The position numbers were made by a program, and so were the translations under genes. Positions 31,645-39,713 of a stretch of 64,000 bases of DNA are shown here, in pieces (position 1 is the first letter of the stretch; every line of letters starts with the position of its first letter). This stretch comes from Bidens hawaiensis. Lineage: Eukaryota; Streptophyta; Magnoliopsida; Asterales; Asteraceae. Location: contig JAIQDT010000107.1 of the NCBI GenBank assembly GCA_021521415.1, positions 186,001 through 250,000 on the forward strand. Direction: 5' to 3'. The notes under the pieces are model-generated. The model did no database searches and was not told the origin of the DNA. It saw nothing but the letters and a program-made list of their open reading frames with translations.

Positions 31645-31985
31645 TTAATCAAACAGCACATCGTCTATCTCTTTCAGTGGATCTATCACATCATCAACAC
31701 TCTCAACATTTTCAAACACATCCACATCATCACCAACAGCAACCACATCATCACGAGCCGCAGACTCCCCCTCAGCTGTGGAAGCCCCAAGAGCTATAGT
31801 AGTTCTTGGCAACTCACCACCTGCACCTTCCGGTGCATTGGGATCATCGTCTTGATCATTTCTTCTTTTAGTCCTCAGTTTTTCTTCTTTTAGTCCTCAG
31901 TTCATCGCCTCTATAGCTTATCTCCCCCTGAGATGCCAAGAACTCCTTCAAGGTATCTATTACGTTCCTATGCTCAACCTCAACC
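31645..31985 (-). pseudogene. Acidic 3' ORF remnant in Cop-B
   Basis: Minus-strand translation gives VIDTLKEFLASQGEISYRG, then, after a 22-bp tandem duplication at 31857-31900 that shifts the frame, an open frame of about 78 codons: RRNDQDDDPNAPEGAGGE, then Val/Asp-rich repeats (DDVVAVGDDVDVF, VDDVIDPLKEIDDVLF) and a TAA at 31645-31647. The frame is element sense and near the PPT, where C-terminal extensions of copia polyproteins lie. No known domain is recognised. Confidence 0.5.
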
Positions 31986-32432
31986 AAGAGTAATCAGAAA
32001 AAAAAACATAAAACTATCTAAAAAAAAATTAAAGTATAAGGGATCAAATTTCAGTCTAGTTAAGGACTAGCACGTTTTAGAAAAGATCCTAACAGGAATC
32101 ATACTAACTATGTGACTGTCACATAGATCCGTGTTTAGCTGTATTATGACATAAAGAGACAGGTTGTAAGCATGTAAATAACTTAAATGGTTTTCATCGT
32201 TTCTGTGATACGGATTAAGGTTCAGTTAAGCTCAAAAATTTAAGTTGGCAACAACTCAGAGGTAATGATATCTTCTATCTATTCTCAAAGCGTATTTGGC
32301 TATACCCAAATCACCCCGAATTGACTTCGACCCATAGTGTCTGATTATCCTGTAGATACACATTGTCTGCTTCCCGGTCTCTTCTTACTCCAGACTTGAG
32401 AAGTCTTGATTGTTACTATTTCTCATAAGTAC

Positions 32433-32474
<42 letters not shown>

Positions 32475-32481
32475 GTTTTTT

Positions 32482-32748
32482 TTAAACAAACATTCGTATT
32501 GACTTCGGAGTATTAAACCACTGCAAGTCCCGAATCTGGATCACTGCAGTGTCTTGAAATGCTTTCTTCACGGGAATCAGAACACTAACGGGCTCGTGTA
32601 TGACTGGGTAGTTGCTTTTCTGCCTATCATTCGGAAAGATCTGTATGAAGACATACAAAACTCTTAAGAAGTTTCCACGTAAACTCGAGTAATTTAAGTT
32701 AGCATCACATACACTTTTACGCACCATAAAAATCACCATGACATACAA
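32482..32748 (-). pseudogene. Accessory ORF fragment with PNDRQKS-YPVIHE motif (Cop-B)
   Basis: This is an 88-residue open frame. The central part (FIQIFPNDRQKSNYPVIHEP) is matched at protein level at 60092-60180 in Cop-I, where one Gln codon has become a stop. It then reads VSVLIPVKKAFQDTAVIQIRDLQW. It resembles in position the FPRF-QLF type C-terminal domain I recall in some Asteraceae copia polyproteins, but that is from memory. Function unknown. Confidence 0.5.
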
Positions 32749-33200
32749 TGACTGTTCTAAAGTCTTTTAAGCTTAATAACTTCACTAGTTAAGCCCACAC
32801 TATCAGTATATATATCATTTTCCAAGGTTGGATCAATTTTCTGTTAAACACAGCAAAGAACTTCTTACGAAGTAATAGACTTGAAAGGTAATTTCATTTC
32901 CCAAAAAAAAACATTTTGACTTCAATCGCCCCGATCACGACAAAGTCTTCAGGTAAACGGCAATCCTGAAGATCCAATGGATCAACTGGACCGACCACAT
33001 ACTAGTATGTGTCCTTGTAACTAAGTATGAACGACTAATTTTCAGCGACAGAAAGAAAACACATCATAACCGCCCCGGTCACTTTCAGTCATCTGGTTAA
33101 TGGCGACCCTCATTCTCTACAAGTAGAAACGAGGACCAAAACATATCTGAGGATATGTCCATCAAACCGAGGTAACCGACTAATTTTAAGCAATAGTGAC

Positions 33201-33246
<46 letters not shown>

Positions 33247-33265
33247 AAACACAAAAAAAACATGG

Positions 33266-33502
33266 TTACTCGGGATTGAGCTTCAGCTCTTCAACAAAGT
33301 TCATATTTTCTAACGTCATCTTCCCGTTAGATACCGTACCCCTTCCTGTTATTTTGCCTCCACTCTCACCGGCAAAACTGACTCTCGCTCCTTGAACAGG
33401 TTTTAAATCTTGTAACAAATTCTTGTTACCAGTCACGTGCCGGGAACAGCCGCTGTCCACAACCCAAAGATTATTGGAAGCCCTGTTCAACTGTTCCTGC
33501 AC
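33266..33502 (-). CDS. pol: Cop-B protease and truncated pre-integrase
   Basis: The frame has no ATG at its start; it is in the same frame as gag, after TAA TAA and seven sense codons. It holds NNLWVVDSGCSRHVTGNKNLL (active site D-S-G) and GARVSFAGESGGKITGRGTV, then ENMNFVEELKLN, where the pre-integrase domain would begin, followed by PE and a stop. So the protease is present but pol ends there. How it is expressed past the gag stops is open: readthrough, or splicing to a site reading TTTGTGCAG before GAACAG. Confidence 0.8.
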   Translation of the reverse strand: MQEQLNRASNNLWVVDSGCSRHVTGNKNLLQDLKPVQGARVSFAGESGGKITGRGTVSNGKMTLENMNFVEELKLNPE

Positions 33503-33517
33503 AAATAAAAGAGATTA

Positions 33518-36157
33518 TTAAAATTTGGGGACCCAAGACCTCTTGGTCTTGGGTCGATTAACCTTCTCAACCGAACTCACACACCTTGGCTGACCAAAGT
33601 TAGCATTAGAAAAATTTCCACAAGTCCTAACAGGATACCTCCTTGGAGACTGATAGTGAGACCAACCAAAACGACGCACATTAAGAGACTCAAAAGAATT
33701 ATAGCATCTGGTTTGTTTATTAGTGTAAAAACGAGATGTGTTTCTTTGAAAACCAGTATTATGTCTCAAATTTGAATCATTCAAACGATTACCAAAAGCC
33801 TTAGTCTCATTTTTCGAGGGCCTCACCTCTCTGATGCGTTGCTTCAGAGGGCAATCAGCAACAAGGTGCCCTGTTTTATTACATCTAAAACAACACCTAT
33901 ACTCCTTTTTCTTTTCAAAAGGTGTTTTAGATGTGGAGGGTGTGTTACTGTCAGTTCGTCTCACATAAGGTGGGACGTACGGGTTGAGTGGAGTATTCTT
34001 TTTAGAAGTTTTATTTTTATCTCCACCAGTGGGTAACACAACATTCTCTTTTGTCTTACCTGATTCGGACAACTTATCCGAATCCGATGAGACTGGACTC
34101 GTAACAGAAATATTTACACTTGACACCGGCGAACTCGTTTCGCCACTACTAACACTCGGTTCTAAACATGTAATCTTGATGGGAACTGTCTGAGGAACTT
34201 CAAAATCCACAGATTTCTGAACACTAGGGTTGAAAGTGTAGTTGTGGTTATAAGGTGGGGGCACCTCGTGATAACCAATTCCTCCCCTCTTTGCAGAGGT
34301 ACCTTGATCACTAACGAGGTGATCAAGAATAGCTGAGGAATTTCGGAACTGTTCGAGTTTTCGGTTCAGTTCCACCACTTTCACCTGGTGGTCAGCAATC
34401 TGCTTATCACGTTCAGCAATCAGTTTAGTTTTTTCTTCTAAAACCTCATAACTAAGATCAATTACATCAATTTTCTCAGCAAGTTTAGTTTTTAAGCTCT
34501 TAACATCTTTTTCATATGCTTTGATTTTAACTTTGTAATTGTTTTCTCTTGCCTTAGTAAAGTGGTGATCTTCCTTAAGCGTTTTAAATTCAGCATCTAA
34601 ACGAACATACTGATCCGTTATGGTAGCAAGTTGCTCAGACAAATTCTCACATTTCGTACAAACAGGTTTAGAACATACCTCGGTGGGTTGATCATCGGTG
34701 TTCGCCATGAAAGCCTTCTCATTACCAGTAGCTTTCTCCTCTTCTGTCATCTTCTCACAATCTTCACTTTCTACCTTAGCCATATTTGCCTTCTCACCAG
34801 TTTCATTTGAATGTAAGTTCCAGTTGTATTCACCGGATTCTCTGGATAACATAGCATTGATTTCTTTATTAAAACCAGTAGGCTGTGCAGACCGGCCTTG
34901 ACTACGTTCGACTCTCTCGTTTCTGCATTCTTTGGCAAAGTGCCCGTTCTGTTGACAGTTATAGCACTTTACCTTAGATTTATCGAATCCGGGCTTACCA
35001 CCAACGAACTTTCTCCCCGTCTTATTCATGAAACGCTTGACTCGCCTCACAATCATGGCCATTTGCCATTGCAAATCCATCTCCTCCAGATCATCAGCAT
35101 CGATCTGGTCATAATCCTCATCCAAAGCAGCAGGGTCCACAATCTTTCCCTGTATGTAGTTCTCGTATGAGGCAATAAAAGATGCATATAGTGCAAACTG
35201 CTCTTCAACAGATTTCACACTCATTGGCATCCTTGAGTAATTATTGCTTAAAGCACTTGGAGAGAAACTACTGTTGGATGGTTGAGGTTTCGACGCACTT
35301 GAACCTCCAGCAACAAAACACACATCCCCATTTGTGTTTACTGACACATGCCCCTCCTGTGAAGAACTTGTACCAGACTCGCTCTTCGTGTAGTAGGCGG
35401 CAGAATCAGTCTTTGAACAAGAGCTACTGTTGATTTTAGCTCCATATATGCTTGGATCTTGTACCTGATCCATAGAAGTCTCCTTTCTCACCATATTAAG
35501 CTCAAATGTCCTGAGCTTGTTGACAGCGGTTTCAAGATCGTAAGTAGAGAAGTCCTTGTATTCCCTCATCAGCACAGTATACATCTCCCATTTTGGTGGG
35601 AGAGCATCGAGAAGTTTCTCAACAATTTCCTCTTCTCTGTACGCAATCGAGTAGTTGTTCAGCTCTGTCATTAGATGATAATATCTGGTGATAATATCAT
35701 CTAGAGATTCGTTCTTCAAGTATTTGAAGACAGAGAACTGGGTCTTCAGCAGTTTAATCTTCGAGGCACGAATGCCTACGTTCCCTTCGAATCTATTTTC
35801 CAGAGCATCCCAAAGCTCTCGAGCCGATGTATACTTTCGGAAAGTATGGAGGATCTCCTGTGGAAGGGCCATTGTGATTGCAGCGTGAGCCTTGCTTTCG
35901 GCTTCATACATCTTCTTTTCCTCTTCCTCCATCTTGCTGTATTTCTTTATCACATCCCGACCTTCGTGTTCCATTGACGGTGGAATATATCCATCCTGGA
36001 TGCACACCCACATCTTTGCATCCTGGTATTTAATATACTGAATGAACCTATCCTTCCACGCCACAAAATCGGTTACTTTCAGCAATCTTGGGGCCTTAGT
36101 AGCAGATCCCGCTTCGACTTCCATTTTGACTAAGTCTGAGATGTTGATTGATGACAT
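33518..36157 (-). CDS. gag: Cop-B gag polyprotein (879 residues)
   Basis: An uninterrupted ORF from the ATG at 36155-36157. Residues about 25-225 match the UBN2/copia gag capsid region (FVAWKDRFIQYIKY, ARELWDALENRFEGN, LLDALPPKWEMY). A first zinc knuckle CYNCQQNGHFAKEC is near residue 395. A heptad-rich coiled coil follows at about 500-620 (VRLDAEFKTLKEDHH, EKDVKSLKTKLAEKIDVIDL). Ser/Thr-rich linkers lead to a second knuckle CCFRCNKTGHLVADC near 754, and a basic tail ends WVPKF. It is much longer than usual copia gags (roughly 300-450 residues). It would assemble particles and package element RNA. Intactness and near-identical LTRs suggest a working copy. Confidence 0.93.
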   Translation of the reverse strand: MSSINISDLVKMEVEAGSATKAPRLLKVTDFVAWKDRFIQYIKYQDAKMWVCIQDGYIPPSMEHEGRDVIKKYSKMEEEEKKMYEAESKAHAAITMALPQEILHTFRKYTSARELWDALENRFEGNVGIRASKIKLLKTQFSVFKYLKNESLDDIITRYYHLMTELNNYSIAYREEEIVEKLLDALPPKWEMYTVLMREYKDFSTYDLETAVNKLRTFELNMVRKETSMDQVQDPSIYGAKINSSSCSKTDSAAYYTKSESGTSSSQEGHVSVNTNGDVCFVAGGSSASKPQPSNSSFSPSALSNNYSRMPMSVKSVEEQFALYASFIASYENYIQGKIVDPAALDEDYDQIDADDLEEMDLQWQMAMIVRRVKRFMNKTGRKFVGGKPGFDKSKVKCYNCQQNGHFAKECRNERVERSQGRSAQPTGFNKEINAMLSRESGEYNWNLHSNETGEKANMAKVESEDCEKMTEEEKATGNEKAFMANTDDQPTEVCSKPVCTKCENLSEQLATITDQYVRLDAEFKTLKEDHHFTKARENNYKVKIKAYEKDVKSLKTKLAEKIDVIDLSYEVLEEKTKLIAERDKQIADHQVKVVELNRKLEQFRNSSAILDHLVSDQGTSAKRGGIGYHEVPPPYNHNYTFNPSVQKSVDFEVPQTVPIKITCLEPSVSSGETSSPVSSVNISVTSPVSSDSDKLSESGKTKENVVLPTGGDKNKTSKKNTPLNPYVPPYVRRTDSNTPSTSKTPFEKKKEYRCCFRCNKTGHLVADCPLKQRIREVRPSKNETKAFGNRLNDSNLRHNTGFQRNTSRFYTNKQTRCYNSFESLNVRRFGWSHYQSPRRYPVRTCGNFSNANFGQPRCVSSVEKVNRPKTKRSWVPKF

Positions 36158-36170
36158 CCTTCTTGAAGAT

Positions 36171-36217
<47 letters not shown>

Positions 36218-36667
36218 TTCGCCGAGAAGTCAACTTCGCCCAAAGTCAACTTCGCCTGTTCGTAACTTCGCTAAGGCGAACTTATGAGGTAAGCGAACTT
36301 GGGTAGTAAGCGAAGTTGAGGATAACTTCGCTAAGGCGAACTTATGAAGTAAGCGAAGTTGTGGTTAACTTCGCTAAACTTTTATATCTTCGCCAAAAAC
36401 CCTAGTTCCAGTGACGGCAACTTCGCCTGAATTCAACAACTTCGCCTGAAGATCAGCAAGTTCGCCCGATGAACCTGGAAGTTTTTCCAGATCTGTTTTC
36501 TTCAAACCAGAAGCTCCCGATCAATGCTAAGGCTTGAAAAAGACTGTCAAGCACTAGTAGAACACAATCCCAACAAAAATACGTCTCGCGAATAGGTCAA
36601 ACGAGACGAAACTACACCCGCGTGAAATCCCGAACCTCACAATCGAGCCGATGGCTCTGATACCAAT
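36158..36667 (-). other. Cop-B leader: A tract, AACTTCGCC repeats, PBS
   Basis: In element sense: PBS TGGTATCAGAGCC (36653-36665), about 240 bp, then a block of AACTTCGC/GCGAACTT words (36215-36460), a run of 42 A (T run 36173-36214) and gag 15 bases later. The same order of A tract and repeats occurs in the Cop-A leader. Confidence 0.88.
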
Positions 36668-37150
36668 TGTAGGTTCCTGGACGGATCGTACACGGGATGT
36701 TCTCTAACAACGCAGGTGCGGAATCCCTGCGTAGGTAGATTACGAGTGTAGATAAAGAATAACACAAGCAATGAATCAAACACGTAATATTATTAACCGA
36801 ACACGTGACTCGTAGTCACTATTACAGACACTGGAACTAGCAAACACGTCTGCTTAAACTCGAACACTTGACTGAAACCCTAAACTGCTTATTATTTTTC
36901 CGTTTCGGCTGAAACAGTGAATATATAAACGACAACTTCGCCACAGGCGAAGTTGTCTGTAACTTCGCATATTCAACAAGTTCGCCTGAGCGAACTTGTT
37001 GACAACTTCGCTTGTTCAACAAGTTCGCCTGAGCGAACTTGTTGACAACTTCGCTAGTTACACAAACTAAAACATAATCAAATACACAATTACAATACAG
37101 ACTCGATTACAATTTCTAGACTATGAACTACTGACAAACATGTACCAACA
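36668..37150 (-). repeat. Cop-B 5' LTR (483 bp)
   Basis: Same length as the 3' LTR, one substitution by eye (AATGAACC against AATGAATC). It is followed by GCATT, the right target duplication. Confidence 0.96.
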
Positions 37151-38311
37151 GCATTCTCTAGCAAAGTGACCATGTTGTTGAAAGTTATAGCAAATTGCTT
37201 TGATTTATCAAATCCAATCCTGTCACTTGGTCTAGAAAATGTAGACCTTCCAGTCCTATTGTACAATCTCTTGCTTCTCACAACTAACATGGCAGTTTGC
37301 CATTTAAGATCTAGGTCTTCCAAATCACCAACATCAATTTGCTCCAGATCCTCTTGCACCACACTTGTATGAATATGATTTTTGACCCCAAAGGCATCGT
37401 ACGATTCAGTGAACATTGAGAACAAGGTCTGATATTCATTTCCTTGATTTTGGTTTCCTATAACATATGTGGCATGTCCACTTGCCATTGAAGATGTATC
37501 AGCATCATCTATCATCTGGACATTAAATCTTTATTGTCCAGATTGGCTTGCCACAAACACTCTTGGAGTTTCAAAATTGAATTCACTAGGTTCTTCAATG
37601 ATGGGAACTTCTTGTTGATTCGTGGTGACAAGTTTCCCATTGGAGAAGTCAAAGCATTAGCAACTTGAAAGCTTGGTCTCTCTTCTTTTATCATATGAAT
37701 TTCAATCATTTCTTGCTTAACTGCTTGCAGAAAACAGATAACATCATCAAGTTTGAAATTAGAGAAGTTTATCTTCTCCTTGATAAACTTGTTAGCTGTG
37801 TACCATTCACCAGATTATGATGAGAGCAACTTCTTATATAGATCTAAATCAGTTATAGCAAGATCAATTCTTATAACTTCATTGACAATTGTTACAAATC
37901 TTTGTAACACTGATTTCAACCTTTCTCCTTTTTTAAACTTGAATCTGTCAAGTTGTTGCTTCATCCTATCTTTCTTGATATCCTTTAACTCAGTGTTTCC
38001 TTGAAGCATCTCTACCACAACATCATACATGGCTTTTGCAGTTGTGTGATGATTCACACTTGTCAATATTTCCCATGACAGACCCAACTTCAACATAGAA
38101 AGTGCATTTTTATCATTTTCCCTCATTTTTCTCTCAACAGCTTGGTTATATTGTTTCCACCATAAGTTGGAACATAGAGTTCCACATTTCAATGTCATTG
38201 TAGCATACAACAGCCTCAAACAGAACTTTTCACTTGATGTAGTTTACTTGACCTAACAATCTTGGAAATCTTGTTAGTAGACACCTCTTGGTCATCTATT
38301 TGTTTAGATAT
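37151..38311 (-). pseudogene. gag: Cop-G gag, N-terminal part to the zinc knuckle
   Basis: The expected start codon at 38309-38311 is ATA, not ATG (frame reads SKQIDDQEVSTNKI, parallel to the Cop-F start). Frames at 37815-38219 (LGLSWEILTSVNHHTTAKAMYDVV, DRFKFKKGERLKSVLQRF), 37512-37709 and 37090-37515 (MASGHATYVIGNQNQG, DLDLKWQTAMLVVRSKRLYNRTGR) give the capsid and linker. The knuckle near 37150-37195 has its second Cys changed to Phe and is cut by Cop-B. Frame breaks and lost start make it inactive. Confidence 0.85.
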
Positions 38312-38698
38312 GTTTTTGGTATTTTTGAATATTTTTTTAAAATGAAAATTACTTAAAAATTTAAACAAACTTTGAAAAATAATCAGATACGAGGATAAAA
38401 TCCTTAATTTGATGAAAAAAATGAATTAAACCAAGATTTAGACTCAAAACAAACAATAAACAAGGTAAATATGATATTAAAATACTTTTAAACCTTAGAT
38501 GATTGTAGATCTGAAAAATGAAGAACAAAACAGCTAACATCATCATCATCTCTTTCAAAATCCACTAATATTCAGTATAAGCTTCACATTCAGTCAAAAT
38601 AGTAACAAATTGGTCTTCACAAGAGCAAAACAAAGCTCTGATACCACTTGTCAGAATCAATTTATCACGATAAACCTCGTAACCAACATGTAAGATTA

Positions 38699-39315
38699 TC
38701 TATACTATATATAATGTATGAGTGAAGGACCTCTTAAATTTTAAGAGGTACAATCACTCTTGCTTAAAGTATAATCACTAATGCAATCTATTTTGAAAAT
38801 CTAGGGGTAGTATAGTCTTTGCTTACTATGATCATTTACGGTTAAAGTTTTAACAATTTAGTTTGAAATATACTTACAATAATGGTCCTTAAACTTAAGG
38901 GTAAGTTTTGTTAACTAATTAAATAGTTACATATTAACCCCCTTATTCTAAACCGACAACCCCACGATGTTTGAACGACAATAACTTTTTTACATATTAA
39001 TATTTTTTAAAAAACAAATTACACCATAAAAACGAGCATTTTATTCTCTTTAATTTGAGTATGGTATTGCTATACTTATTAAAATTTAAAAAATAACATG
39101 TTACGTGACATGCAATTAGGGCAGCAACGGGTCTGGTGGGCTTGGGTCATGTTTCAGACCGAGATACCCATTCACCGACGAATGGTACACGTCCGACACC
39201 GCATTACATGCATACTATAGTCAAGCTACATGCGTACAATAGTGAGGTCACCGCTTATCCGTTCGATGTCGTGTTTGAGCGTGTATCTCGCAGCATCGCG
39301 CGGGCACCAAGCTAG
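38699..39315 (+). mobile_element. Hel-1: non-autonomous Helitron (617 bp)
   Basis: It starts TCTATACTATATATAATG and ends CAAGCTAG (CTRR type) with a GC-rich block (CATCGCGCGGGCACC) just before. It lies exactly between A (38698) and T (39316). Removing it restores the Cop-H LTR: GATTA joined to TATATATT matches GATTATATATATT of the right LTR at 44862. A dyad CCTCTTAA-ATT-TTAAGAGG lies near the 5' end. No Rep/Helicase coding is present. Canonical Helitrons insert at AT and make no duplication. Confidence 0.92.
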
Positions 39316-39713
39316 TATATATTAATATATGACCATTATAATCATTAATATTATTATAGATCAAAATATTAACTATACCTTATTATATATTAGTTTGGTA
39401 ATTGTTGACGGACCATATTACCCTTACTAGCTAATAAAGGGTTTCCCCTTGGGTGTATATAAAGGGAGATAATATTAACATCATAATCACACACACATAA
39501 CACTTTTGTGTGCCTCCTATCTCCTATACTGGGATCCTCTCAAGAACCCTAATACCATCCTTAACTATATATTCTAAAGGGGAACTCGAACAAGCTGACA
39601 TCCATGTCGTTTACAACCTTCTCTATTGTGGTTACTACTCTTAATGTTGTAATAGGTTCACAGGTTTAATATTAATCATGTTTTCTATTACTTACATGAA
39701 GAACTGATCAACA

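Larger units (their letters stand above)
31276..33265 (-). other. Cop-B 3' region: PPT, accessory-ORF remnants, two A tracts
   Basis: In element sense this follows the protease fragment. It starts with a run of 41 A (T run 33202-33242), then non-coding sequence, a coding-like frame at 32482-32748, a run of 35 A (32437-32471), more non-coding sequence, an acidic coding-like stretch (31645-31985), about 360 bp of 3' UTR and the PPT (complement of GACTCCCCCTTGGCAG). No integrase, RT or RNase H motif is present on either strand. Confidence 0.8.
30793..37150 (-). mobile_element. Cop-B: very young gag-protease-only copia element (6.36 kb)
   Basis: Two 483-bp LTRs (30793-31275 and 36668-37150) differ at one position by eye and are flanked by exact GCATT duplications (30788-30792, 37151-37155). 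The PBS (36653-36665) and PPT (31276-31290) place it on the minus strand. It encodes an uninterrupted 879-residue gag and a protease fragment ending just after the active site, then about 2 kb with an accessory-ORF remnant and A tracts instead of integrase, RT and RNase H. Its recent insertion with no RT means mobilisation in trans. Structurally it resembles the group called TR-GAG or BARE-2-like non-autonomous elements. Confidence 0.95.

Noticed and set aside
34898..35433. Several plus-strand frames over the Cop-B gag
   Set aside because: Shadows of the intact 879-residue gag on the minus strand.
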